NCBI GenBank assembly: GCA_034421995.1
Contig: DAOUJY010000038.1
Span: forward strand, 1-64,000
Length of the DNA stretch: 64,000 bases
Direction: 5' to 3'
Source of the DNA: Bin87 sp034421995
GTDB lineage: Bacteria; Chloroflexota; Dehalococcoidia; Lucifugimonadales; UBA3495
In this document: piece after piece, positions 7,692 to 15,510 of the stretch
Layout of the letters: every line of letters begins with the position of its first letter
Position numbering within the stretch: position 1 is the first letter of the stretch
The notes under the pieces: generated by a model
What the model saw: the letters and a program-made list of their open reading frames with translations, nothing else
Databases searched by the model: none
What the model was told of the DNA's origin: nothing
Position numbers and translations under genes: made by a program

Positions 7692-7719
7692 TCCACCGTC
7701 CACTCAGGGAGCGCGATCC

Positions 7720-8172
7720 ATGCCCACCGAAATTGACTACGAATACGACCACTCCCTCTACGGCGTCGAGCATGAGTCCGGCCCCTTTGAGGTGACGAAA
7801 GAGATTGTCGATACCTACGTCCGCAGCGTGGGCGATGACAACCCCGTCTTTATCGATCCCGATTCCGCTCGCGCCGCCGGGTACGCAAACCAGGTCGCTC
7901 CACCCACCCTTTGCGCGCTCTTCGAGCGTGGCGAATTGCCCGACATCAAGCTCCAATTCGGCCGACGCCAATTCCATGGCGGTCAGCGCGTGGAACCCCG
8001 GGCTCCTATCGTGGTGGGCGACCGCCTGACGGCGTCGTCCCATCTCAAGGACGTGTACACCAAGACCGGGCGCTCCGGCACAATGGTTCACGTCGTTTGG
8101 GAAACCACCTTCAGCAATCAGGACGGCGTCGTGGTGGCTGACGTGCAGCGTTCCCAAGTGGTGAGGGAGTGA
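7720..8172 (+). CDS. MaoC-like hydratase, N-terminal (hot-dog) type
   Basis: 150-aa protein resembling the N-terminal half of MaoC/FAS1-type dehydratases: FEVTKEIVDTYVRSVGDDNP, then YANQVAPPTLCALF, then GGQRVEPRAPIVVGDRL. Such half-size hot-dog proteins usually pair with a second MaoC protein to hydrate enoyl-CoA or similar thioesters. Such a partner follows after 7 nt (8180-8620), so the two probably form a heteromeric hydratase. The substrate is not evident. The start is the ATG at 7720, preceded by AGGGAG about 8 nt upstream. Confidence 0.82.
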   Translation: MPTEIDYEYDHSLYGVEHESGPFEVTKEIVDTYVRSVGDDNPVFIDPDSARAAGYANQVAPPTLCALFERGELPDIKLQFGRRQFHGGQRVEPRAPIVVGDRLTASSHLKDVYTKTGRSGTMVHVVWETTFSNQDGVVVADVQRSQVVRE

Positions 8173-8179
8173 CGCCCAT

Positions 8180-8620
8180 ATGTCTCAATCCGCCAAATTG
8201 TATTTTGAAGACGTGGAGTTGGGTGACGAAATAGGTCCCACTATCCTCTCCGTCGCTGACGATCAAGTCGTGGACTTCTGCTCGCTGTGGGGCAACCCGG
8301 CGCCCAACCGCTTCACCGACCAGGCTGAGGCGGAAAAGGTTGGACTGGACGCGCCCATCGTTCCCGGCATCATGACCATGGCGCTGATATCCCGGGTCCT
8401 TACGGATTGGGCGGGGGCCGGCACCTTGGCCGACTTGGACCTGGTTTTCCGGGGCACCGTTCCTCACAACCAGCCATTGCACGTGGGGATCCAGATCAGC
8501 GACACCGACCAGGACGAAGCTGGCAACCACATCCAATGCGACATCACGATGACCGGCCCGGTTCCTGACCGACCTTACGTAATCGGCACCGCCCGGTTGG
8601 ATTTGCCCTCGCGCGATTAA
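8180..8620 (+). CDS. MaoC-like hydratase, catalytic half
   Basis: 146-aa hot-dog-fold protein: YFEDVELGDEIGP, then DFCSLWGNPAPNRFTD, then VPGIMTMALISRVL and FRGTVPHNQPL. The usual catalytic Asp/His of (R)-specific hydratases (D-x4-H in the consensus) is not cleanly present; the equivalent stretch reads NPAPNRFTD. Catalysis may therefore be altered or rely on the partner encoded at 7720-8172. It lies 7 nt behind that partner and 7 nt before the VOC gene, within one operon. Confidence 0.8.
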   Translation: MSQSAKLYFEDVELGDEIGPTILSVADDQVVDFCSLWGNPAPNRFTDQAEAEKVGLDAPIVPGIMTMALISRVLTDWAGAGTLADLDLVFRGTVPHNQPLHVGIQISDTDQDEAGNHIQCDITMTGPVPDRPYVIGTARLDLPSRD

Positions 8621-8627
8621 TCATTAT

Positions 8628-9539
8628 ATGCTGCACAGACTTCGACAAATCGCGATGATGGTCAACGACCTGCCGGAGGCAATCGACCTCTACGGCCGCA
8701 TCTTGGGCATGACACCTTCCCGAACCGGCTCACTACCGCAGTTCGGTTTGGACAACGCGGTGTTGCCGGCCGGCAACGGCACGTTCGTGGAACTGCTGGC
8801 TCCCACAGACGAGACCTCTGCCGGCGCCCGTTTCCTCCAAAGTCGTGGCGAGGCCCCGTACCTGATGATCTTTGAGACCACGGAGTACGACTGTCTCATT
8901 CCCCACCTGCGAGACCTCGGCATACGCATCACCGGCGAAACCGAGCATGACGGCAGCCGTTCCGCATTCCTGCATCCGGCATCCTGCAACGGCGCCTTCC
9001 TGGAAATAATTGAGGTGACCGACCCGGACAATCCGTGGCCGGCCGCCGGTCCCGATTGGCCGGCTTCCGATCACCAACCCGGCACGCTTCAGTTGCGCCA
9101 GATGGCCGTAATCGTCAACGATCTGGACGCGGCCATCGCCCACTGGAGCCGGATGTTCGGGTTGCAACCCACCCGCAGGTTTGAAATCAGCTTCACCGAC
9201 CTGGAGATCGCGGTTCTCCCCCTGACCGGTGGCGATACTTTCATCGAACTGGCGCAGCCGACCAGCCCGGATTCTCCATCGGGACGCTTCCTGGCTCGTT
9301 ACGGAGAGGGGATTTATCTCACCATCTACGAGATCGCCGATTCATTGGCCACCGACGCCTACCTCCAAACCCAGGACATCCAGTTCACCACGTCACGGCG
9401 CACCGACAACTATACCAACCTCGGCTTCAATAGCATTTGGCTTCATCCGGCCACTTTCAAAGGCGCGTTCACCCAACTCTCGCAGGTCCTGGACGCCGAA
9501 AACCCGTGGCCTCCGGCCGGCGACGACTGGTTCCGGTAG
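8628..9539 (+). CDS. Two-domain VOC (glyoxalase/dioxygenase superfamily) protein
   Basis: 303 aa made of two vicinal-oxygen-chelate modules in tandem: residues about 1-130 (LHRLRQIAMMVNDLPEAI, ending GAFLEIIEV) and about 155-300 (QLRQMAVIVNDLDAAI, ending GAFTQLSQV). The two halves are clearly homologous to each other. The ELLAPT and ELAQPT strands carry candidate metal ligands (Glu), as does the HPA strand of each half (HPASCNGAF, HPATFKGAF). The family includes methylmalonyl-CoA epimerase-like isomerases, glyoxalases and dioxygenases. The context of MaoC and aldolase genes suggests a CoA-thioester or carboxylate substrate, but I cannot say which. Confidence 0.82.
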   Translation: MLHRLRQIAMMVNDLPEAIDLYGRILGMTPSRTGSLPQFGLDNAVLPAGNGTFVELLAPTDETSAGARFLQSRGEAPYLMIFETTEYDCLIPHLRDLGIRITGETEHDGSRSAFLHPASCNGAFLEIIEVTDPDNPWPAAGPDWPASDHQPGTLQLRQMAVIVNDLDAAIAHWSRMFGLQPTRRFEISFTDLEIAVLPLTGGDTFIELAQPTSPDSPSGRFLARYGEGIYLTIYEIADSLATDAYLQTQDIQFTTSRRTDNYTNLGFNSIWLHPATFKGAFTQLSQVLDAENPWPPAGDDWFR

Positions 9540-9544
9540 AAACC

Positions 9545-10417
9545 ATGGCCAATCATAACGCCCCGCACGACCGCGCTGGACACGGGCACGCCCATTTACG
9601 CAACGGCCAGAGCCACACCCACAACGGCTCTACCCCACAGGCGGTGGCATTTGAGAATTTGAGCGTGAGCTATGGGCCCGTAGTGGCGTTGGAGAATGTT
9701 AGTTTCTCAATCGCGAGCGGCAGCCTATCTGGCATTATCGGTCCCAACGGGGGAGGCAAGTCCTCCTTGCTGAAATCGGTGGTGGGTCTTGTGGAGCCAA
9801 ACCACGGCAAGGTCACCGTCCTCGGCCGTCCCAGCCAGGAGATGCTGAAGCGCATCGGGTTTATGCCGCAATCGGAGCAGGTGGACTGGAATTTTCCGGT
9901 TTCAGTCTGGGACGTGGCGATGATGGGTTTGACGCCGCAACGCGGCTTGTTCAAGGCCCATAGCCGGGCGAACCGCGAAGCCGCCGCCGAAGCGCTGGCC
10001 ACCGTGGACCTGGCGGACCTGCGCCGGCGTGGCATTGGGGAGTTGTCCGGCGGCCAGCGTCGCCGGGCCCTTTTGGCCCGTGCCATTGCGCCCGAACCGG
10101 CAATTCTGTTGCTCGACGAGCCGATGGCTGGCTTGGACCCAACCGCTCAGCACCGTTTCCTTGATATCGTTGACCGATTGCGAGGCAAGGGAACCACAGT
10201 CATCATGTGTACCCACAACCTGACTTGCGTTTCGACCCGAGCCAGCGACGTGGCGGTGATCAATGGACGTCTGATCGCTTACGGTCCGCCGGATGAGGTG
10301 CTTCTGGAGTCCGTTTTGGCCGATGCTTTCGGGCATCAATTGGTGGTTCACGCCGCCGGCGGCGCCTACGCTTTGCACCACCACGACCACAGCTCAAGAT
10401 GGCCGGGCCGGACTTAA
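9545..10417 (+). CDS. Metal-type ABC transporter ATPase with His-rich ends
   Basis: 290-aa ATPase of the zinc/manganese/iron (ZnuC/MntB-like) ABC family. Walker A GPNGGGKSSLLK, Q-loop MPQSEQVDW, signature LSGGQRRRALLARA and Walker B ILLLDEPMAGLD are all intact. The first 26 residues hold seven histidines (NHNAPHD, HGHAHL, HTHNG) and the C-terminus ends in HHHDH. Both look like metal-binding tails around an otherwise standard domain. The ATG at 9545 lies 5 nt after the VOC stop. No membrane permease of the ABC-3 family and no metal-binding lipoprotein is adjacent. The small membrane protein that follows is too short to be the permease. Confidence 0.88.
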   Translation: MANHNAPHDRAGHGHAHLRNGQSHTHNGSTPQAVAFENLSVSYGPVVALENVSFSIASGSLSGIIGPNGGGKSSLLKSVVGLVEPNHGKVTVLGRPSQEMLKRIGFMPQSEQVDWNFPVSVWDVAMMGLTPQRGLFKAHSRANREAAAEALATVDLADLRRRGIGELSGGQRRRALLARAIAPEPAILLLDEPMAGLDPTAQHRFLDIVDRLRGKGTTVIMCTHNLTCVSTRASDVAVINGRLIAYGPPDEVLLESVLADAFGHQLVVHAAGGAYALHHHDHSSRWPGRT

Positions 10418-10451
10418 AGCGTATCGGACGCCGGCAGGGGAAGGCACCATT

Positions 10452-10820
10452 ATGCCGGGTGTCGATGTTGTTTTACTCTCACCTGCCGCTATCGTGCTGT
10501 CGCTCGCAGGAATTCAGCACGGGCCGCACTTTGACCCGTTAGCGATAGCTATCCTATTTGGCGTCGCGATTGGCGGCGCCGCGCTTATACTCGGTCTCGT
10601 CGGCGCAGCCGTTGGCTGTGTAACCGCCGCTTTCATCCGCGGCGCATCCTTCGGCAAAAGCGCGTTGATAGGGATCGGCGTAACGACATGCGCCGGCTTT
10701 ACTGGCATTGTTGTTACGATCCTCCTCGGCTCTTCCTTTATCACTTACACTACAGTCATCGTGGCCGCCATTGTCGTTATGGTCGCCCTGGTTCACCGAT
10801 TCGGGCGCAAAGGGATCTAG
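10452..10820 (+). CDS. Small integral membrane protein, unknown
   Basis: 122 aa with three to four predicted membrane spans: VVLLSPAAIVLSLAGI, LAIAILFGVAIGGAALILGL (running into AAVGCVTAAFI), GIGVTTCAGFTGIVVTILLG and YTTVIVAAIVVMVALVH. The tail HRFGRKGI is basic. No known family is recognised. The ATG at 10452 is preceded by AGGGGAAGG. It lies 34 nt behind the orphan metal ABC ATPase, so it may be cotranscribed, but it lacks the length and coupling-helix pattern of an ABC permease. Confidence 0.55.
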   Translation: MPGVDVVLLSPAAIVLSLAGIQHGPHFDPLAIAILFGVAIGGAALILGLVGAAVGCVTAAFIRGASFGKSALIGIGVTTCAGFTGIVVTILLGSSFITYTTVIVAAIVVMVALVHRFGRKGI

Positions 10821-10840
10821 GGCGTGTTGATGATACCCTC

Positions 10841-10860
10841 ATTCCTGCGAAAGCGGGAAT
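10841..10860. repeat. Short hairpin repeat
   Basis: ATTCCTGC, a GAAA loop, then GCGGGAAT make an 8-bp hairpin. It resembles the common dispersed repeat attcctgcgaaagcgggaat and the arms of the element at 3551. It lies 20 nt after the small membrane protein, where it may protect or end the transcript, though there is no T-run. Confidence 0.5.
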
Positions 10861-11006
10861 ACAGCGAGTACAACCCGAAACCTGTTTAGGCTCTGATAGA
10901 ATGGATATTTAAAAGGGCCTCTCCCCAATATGTTTAAAAACCCGGTAGCCGCCGGCTTTTCGCGCAACGGCCCGCGGCCTTTCTTGTACTCTCAGGAGAA
11001 TTTCCA

Positions 11007-11855
11007 ATGTACGACCTGAACGGCAAAACCGCCCTTGTTACCGGAGCCGGCGGACGCCACGGCATTGGCCGCGCTATCGCAACCCGCCTGGCCTCGGAAG
11101 GCGCGGACGTAGTGGTAACCGACGTGGAGGCTTCCCTGGACGCCATCCGCACCGAAGACCGTCTGGATGGCTGGCGCGGCTTGCCCAGCGTGGTGGAGGA
11201 GATTCAGGGGATGGGCCGCCGCAGTCTGGGCCTGTACTACGACGTTTCGGACAGCGCGCAGGTTGATTCGATGGTAACTGACGCTCTCAATGAGTTCGGC
11301 AAGATCGATATCCTGGTCAATAACGCGGGCTCTCGTCCGGGGCGGGACCGGGTGCTCATCGTCGAGCTGGAAGAAGACGCCTTTGACGAGGTTATGCGCG
11401 TCAACGTCCGGGGAACCTACCTGGTCAGCCGGGCCGTGTGCCGCCACATGGTGGGACGGGGCGGACCGGGCAAGATCATCAACATATCGTCAGGGGCCGG
11501 CAAGCGCGGCATCGCCCGCTACGGAGCCTACTGCGCCAGCAAGTTCGCCGTCATCGGTTTCACCCAGTCGTTGGCGCATGAGATGGCGCCCTACCGAGTC
11601 AACGTGAACGCCATCTGCCCCGGCTTGGTGGATACCGAACGGGTTGACTTTATCGCCGCCGCCCTGGCTCCGGAAGGAACCTCCGGCGAGGAGCACCGCG
11701 CCTTGATGGTGCGAGAGCGTGAGATACGCGTGCCTTTGGGCCGCATCGCCCAGGGAGACGACATCGCCCGCATGGCAGCCTTCCTGTCCTCCGCCGAATC
11801 GGACTACATGACGGGGCTGAGCATCAGCGTATCCGGCGGGTCGGAGATGAGTTAG
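11007..11855 (+). CDS. Short-chain dehydrogenase/reductase (SDR)
   Basis: 282-aa NAD(P)-dependent oxidoreductase. The cofactor glycine motif is GAGGRHGIGRA (about residues 13-23), and NNAG follows at about 108. The catalytic Ser lies in INISSGAG and the Tyr-Lys pair in YGAYCASK. ICPGLVDTER and the C-terminal SGGSEMS are normal. The insertion around residues 40-60 (RTEDRLDGWRGLPSV) is longer than in minimal SDRs. The substrate is unknown. The start ATG has AGGAG 8 nt upstream. It is the last gene before the three-gene cassette, which has its own promoter. Confidence 0.9.
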   Translation: MYDLNGKTALVTGAGGRHGIGRAIATRLASEGADVVVTDVEASLDAIRTEDRLDGWRGLPSVVEEIQGMGRRSLGLYYDVSDSAQVDSMVTDALNEFGKIDILVNNAGSRPGRDRVLIVELEEDAFDEVMRVNVRGTYLVSRAVCRHMVGRGGPGKIINISSGAGKRGIARYGAYCASKFAVIGFTQSLAHEMAPYRVNVNAICPGLVDTERVDFIAAALAPEGTSGEEHRALMVREREIRVPLGRIAQGDDIARMAAFLSSAESDYMTGLSISVSGGSEMS

Positions 11856-11863
11856 GCACCATT

Positions 11864-11872
11864 TGGTATAAT
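11864..11872 (+). promoter_or_regulatory. Extended -10 promoter ahead of the three-gene cassette
   Basis: TGGTATAAT is a perfect extended -10 (TGnTATAAT). No clear -35 lies 17 nt upstream, which is usual for extended -10 promoters. The expected start near 11879 gives a leader of about 55 nt. It begins right after the stop codon of the SDR gene, so the cassette is separately transcribed. Confidence 0.55.
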
Positions 11873-11933
11873 GGCAACGGGCCTCCTCATTCGACATTTC
11901 GATATCGGAATTCCGGCGGACGAGTGAGCCGCT

Positions 11934-12716
11934 ATGCTCATCAGACCCGAAGTCGTACCGACGACGCCAACGTTGGAGTTCCTCAAACGCTGCTTCCGGT
12001 TCGTCAGTGAGGAATGGCCGCACGCCGTGCGAGCGGATGTGCCGGATGGTGGTTTTGAACAGCGTTTCCGGGAAAGTTGCGAGCGTCATCTACGCGGTTG
12101 GGCAGTTTCCCCAATCCGTGAAATGTGGCTCGGCGCGGGGCTAGAAACTCTTTCTGGGACATTGCACGAGGTTGACATAGTAGCCAGAACCGGCGGAACT
12201 ACAGCCGTCGCCGAATTGAAAAACCTCGGCGACCGCCCCGGTAAGAACGACGTCATTGTGTTTTTTGCAAAGATACTTGACTACGTGCTGGCAAACCCAG
12301 ATCTCGCGTCGGAGGATGTTTGCCTGGCCTTTATGTCGCGTACATCATTTGACGACAGGGGACTGGCAGCCTGCTTGGGGTTGGGTATTCACCCCGTAGC
12401 CTCTGATATACGTCCTCTTCCGGTGCTCATCAATAATGCGATGGCAATGCAAGTGGAGTTAGAGCAAGGGTTGCCAGTCGATTCGGAGACACTGACCCGC
12501 TTTGAGGATTTTTGCGCCAATCTCAATCGTATGGCATTTGTTTTGCAGGAAACTTGGCTAGACTACCGATGCAGCTACATCTCTTCCGATGATGGCTTGC
12601 TGTTTCAAGCGGTAGAACCAATTGATGTGGACGATTTGGCACGGGAACTGCGACAGGCTAATAGTGATTGCATTGCAATCTACCAAGCCTTTCGAAGCGC
12701 CCAACGCGCGAGGTGA
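11934..12716 (+). CDS. Putative PD-(D/E)xK-fold nuclease, cassette gene 1
   Basis: 260-aa cytoplasmic protein with no family that I recognise. The stretch LHEVDIVARTGG followed by TAVAELKNLG (about residues 79-101) fits the D-(x~13)-ExK core of PD-(D/E)xK nucleases: Asp in a strand, then Glu-Leu-Lys in the next. It is followed by a helix with a conserved-looking Lys/Asp (FFAKILDYV). No signal peptide or membrane segment is present. Its TGA overlaps the next gene's ATG by one base (TGATG at 12714-12718). The nuclease call rests on one motif and is unproven. The family and targets are unknown. Confidence 0.55.
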   Translation: MLIRPEVVPTTPTLEFLKRCFRFVSEEWPHAVRADVPDGGFEQRFRESCERHLRGWAVSPIREMWLGAGLETLSGTLHEVDIVARTGGTTAVAELKNLGDRPGKNDVIVFFAKILDYVLANPDLASEDVCLAFMSRTSFDDRGLAACLGLGIHPVASDIRPLPVLINNAMAMQVELEQGLPVDSETLTRFEDFCANLNRMAFVLQETWLDYRCSYISSDDGLLFQAVEPIDVDDLARELRQANSDCIAIYQAFRSAQRAR

Positions 12717-13825
12717 TGGCTAAAATGAACATCAGCAGCTACAACATCACCGACGTTACTTACCACTATATCGGTCTGCGCGTGCTGGATGGGATGCCTG
12801 CCACTTCCAAACGTAGCGAACAGATAGCAACTATCGCCAGCAACGTTCGTAAGTTCGTCAGCGACAGAAATCAACGGTTGATGGTAGCCGCGCCCGGCAC
12901 GACGTACCAGGGAACTGCGGAAAAAATATGCACGGAACTGGAGCAGTTCCGCTTCGTGAAATCGCAGGGAAAATCAGCCGGGAGCAGATATGATCTTACC
13001 GAATCAGGGCGGCATATCCTGGATCTGATGGCGGAGCGAAACGCTGTCGCCTTAAGGCACCTTATGGCTCGAACCCACTTGCAAACTTACGACAACCTCC
13101 GCGCCGTGGTGCAAAACCATATCACTGGCGGCCCGGTATGGCGTCCGATTGAGGTCAAGACAGAACACATTGGACAGGCTGGCTACCTTGAAACGTTGCT
13201 GGCTCCTACTTTCGGGAAAGACGCTGCCTTGGTCGCCGCTGCAATTCATACCGAACACGGTGAGCAAAGTCCCAGCAAGATTCGCGACGCGCTGCACGCC
13301 AAGATCATCAAGCAGTTCTTGCCGGATCAGAGAATGGGCGTGGCTAATTTCCGTGGTATGTGCACTCGTCTGACTACCCTGCGGCTCTTGAACCTCCGCC
13401 GCGCTACGGTCAAGGGTTGCGAGTTCTACAAGACCTATTCCCCTTGCGTTGTCGAAACAGGGCCGCATGGCTGGTACACGCCCTTGGAAGTCGCGCTATC
13501 CAATGGTGAAACCTACCGGATACTCTTCTGCGAACCGGATATGGCCGAAAGCGACAACCAGAACATCCTGCTCGACGCTATCGACGACGCTATGCTTGCG
13601 CTGACTCCCGTCGCCAGTTACCACGACATCCCCGACTTGCGCGACACCGTTTGCGAAGATCTCCTAATCCCTGAAGCTGCATTCGATGACGGCCTTAACC
13701 GGCTGCTGGACCGCACACCGTCTCCTCTGTCGGTTGGATTTCACTACGATGGGATTACAGCCAACCGCAAGCCACTGGTTCGACGGCAAACCAACCAACT
13801 ACACAACTTGATAAGGAGATTGTGA
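12716..13825 (+). CDS. Unknown winged-helix-like protein, cassette gene 2
   Basis: 369 aa from the ATG at 12716 that overlaps the previous stop; an ATG at 12725 is an alternative. Near residues 85-110 the sequence GSRYDLTESGRHILDLM has the look of a winged-helix recognition/wing segment (Y-x-L-T-x-x-G). A second possible helix-turn-helix lies around SPSKIRDALHAKI. The rest (HGWYTPLEVALSNGET, LFCEPDMAESDNQN) is not recognised. There are no membrane spans. The tight overlaps on both sides suggest it works in a complex with genes 1 and 3, perhaps as the DNA-binding or adaptor part. That role is inferred. Confidence 0.6.
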   Translation: MAKMNISSYNITDVTYHYIGLRVLDGMPATSKRSEQIATIASNVRKFVSDRNQRLMVAAPGTTYQGTAEKICTELEQFRFVKSQGKSAGSRYDLTESGRHILDLMAERNAVALRHLMARTHLQTYDNLRAVVQNHITGGPVWRPIEVKTEHIGQAGYLETLLAPTFGKDAALVAAAIHTEHGEQSPSKIRDALHAKIIKQFLPDQRMGVANFRGMCTRLTTLRLLNLRRATVKGCEFYKTYSPCVVETGPHGWYTPLEVALSNGETYRILFCEPDMAESDNQNILLDAIDDAMLALTPVASYHDIPDLRDTVCEDLLIPEAAFDDGLNRLLDRTPSPLSVGFHYDGITANRKPLVRRQTNQLHNLIRRL

Positions 13826-15180
13826 TGTTGCGCCTTCCCAATCGGTCAACTCAGCAAACCGCATCCCCATACGAGCGGTTGGGGGTGCGCGACTTGCCAT
13901 TCTCCGATGTGCCCGTGATTGATCCACACAGCACTGATCCTCGCCGCAACGGCGAGATTTTCGCTACCTCGTCGGTACAGGCCGAAATCGAAAAATTCGA
14001 GCGCTTGCTGATCCGTCCTTCCGATTTCCGCAATCGGGTCAAATTAGCATCACTCTGGGCCGCCGGCCAAGCTTATCAAGGGCGCGGCATGGGTAAAACC
14101 GCCCTGTTGCGCTATTTCCAGCGTCGTATCAATCGCGACTGGGGATACGAAGAGTTCGATGGTCAATTTTCTGCCGCCGTCGTGTACGTAGCGTTTCCGG
14201 ACCAGGTAGATCGGCGCTGGATGGATCAGTTGGCGTGGGCTGCGTTGGTGGACATCTGCGAAAATGGTGTGCTAGACGCCTCCCGCGCAGCACTACGAAG
14301 GGAGCAGATGTCGGACAGCGAGCTCGATGCTGTTATCAATGCTGACGGCGATACCAACTTTGGGAACCTCTTGGACGACGCCGTACTGGATGCCACCGGG
14401 CTAAAGTCCAGCGACATTAACAGCAAAGTCGAACGCTTGCTGTTGGGCGAAGGCGTGACCGCGGCAACAACCCAAGCTTTAGCTGAGGGCCGGTTCCAGG
14501 AATTTTTGCAGAGTTTCCGGCGGGATCACAACCTCCGTCCGTACTATATTCCACGGGATACGAAAGGGTTGGATTACGCCTGCAACCTTTTCTTCAACGA
14601 CATCGTCCGCTATCTGCGCGCTGCCGGATTCGCCGGTGGATATTTGTTCATCGACGACATCGAGAACTTGACAGATTTGATGGCACGGCGATACCAAATC
14701 GAGTTTGCCAAAAATTTGGGTATCTGCACCGTCCGACCCGGATATGCCAATTCAGCATACGGCTTCTTCTCGTGTGTGCTAACTACCCACGATTCGGTCA
14801 TACGCAAGCTATCGGCAGCATGGGATGAAGCCGGTCTGTCGTCCTTTGCCCGATTGGATCCCGACGCACCAACGTCCGTGGAACTGCCCTTGCCAACACC
14901 AACGCAGGCCGCGGCAATCATCACCGCCCATTTAGACTATTACCGCCTTGACCACGGCAAGGACGGATCCATCAAGCCATTCACTGACGATGGCTTGTCT
15001 GCCCTGATACAAAAGGGGCAACTGCCGCGTGAATTACTATCCAACGCCGCCCATACCTTTATGCTGGCAGCTGAGAAAGGGGTGTCGGCCATCGATGCTC
15101 AGCTAGTCGCCGAAGCGACCGAGGGGCAATCCATTCAAACCGCAACGGACTATTCGGCAGGTCTCGCCGACTTCACCTAG
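13825..15180 (+). CDS. P-loop ATPase, cassette gene 3
   Basis: 451-aa ATPase. Walker A is QGRGMGKTALL (about residues 85-95), and Walker B GGYLFIDDIENL (about 272-283) has paired acidic residues. SCVLTTHDS after it fits a sensor-1 strand. The N-terminus SPYERLGVRDLPFSDVPVID and the block NGEIFATSSVQAEIEKFERL are striking and probably family-defining, but I cannot name the family. The ATG at 13825 has AAGGAGA 6 nt upstream and overlaps the previous TGA by one base; the GTG at 13822 is an alternative. It resembles the AAA/ORC-like ATPases that power multi-gene DNA-processing or defence systems. Confidence 0.7.
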   Translation: MLRLPNRSTQQTASPYERLGVRDLPFSDVPVIDPHSTDPRRNGEIFATSSVQAEIEKFERLLIRPSDFRNRVKLASLWAAGQAYQGRGMGKTALLRYFQRRINRDWGYEEFDGQFSAAVVYVAFPDQVDRRWMDQLAWAALVDICENGVLDASRAALRREQMSDSELDAVINADGDTNFGNLLDDAVLDATGLKSSDINSKVERLLLGEGVTAATTQALAEGRFQEFLQSFRRDHNLRPYYIPRDTKGLDYACNLFFNDIVRYLRAAGFAGGYLFIDDIENLTDLMARRYQIEFAKNLGICTVRPGYANSAYGFFSCVLTTHDSVIRKLSAAWDEAGLSSFARLDPDAPTSVELPLPTPTQAAAIITAHLDYYRLDHGKDGSIKPFTDDGLSALIQKGQLPRELLSNAAHTFMLAAEKGVSAIDAQLVAEATEGQSIQTATDYSAGLADFT

Positions 15181-15219
15181 CCGCATCGACTACCCCACGA
15201 CAAGAATACTCCAGACACC

Positions 15220-15510
15220 ATGCCTATCGACCGCGCCCAGGTTCAACACATCGCCGCCCTGGCCCGCATTTCGCTGACGGAGGTGGAGACAGAGCTTTTC
15301 GCCCGCCAGTTGTCCGACATCCTGGACCAATTTGAGGCGCTACAGTCGCTGGATACCAGTGACGTGCAACCGACCGCCCACGTCGCCGGGCTGGATACAG
15401 TGCTTCGGGAAGATGAACCCACAGGCAGCCTGGAATCGGAAGATTCCCTGCTCAACGCTCCCCAACGCCGGGGCGACTTCTTCCAGGTGCGCGCCGTATT
15501 GGATGAGTAA
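15220..15510 (+). CDS. gatC: Asp-tRNA(Asn)/Glu-tRNA(Gln) amidotransferase subunit C
   Basis: Small stabilising subunit of the GatCAB amidotransferase that converts mischarged Glu-tRNA(Gln) or Asp-tRNA(Asn). The protein is 96 aa, the usual size. Characteristic segments are VQHIAALARISLTEVETELF, LSDILDQFEALQSLDT and DSLLNAPQRRGDFFQVRAVL. The stop overlaps the start of gatA by 8 bp, as in many gatCA operons. The gene lies 39 nt after the three-gene cassette. Confidence 0.95.
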   Translation: MPIDRAQVQHIAALARISLTEVETELFARQLSDILDQFEALQSLDTSDVQPTAHVAGLDTVLREDEPTGSLESEDSLLNAPQRRGDFFQVRAVLDE

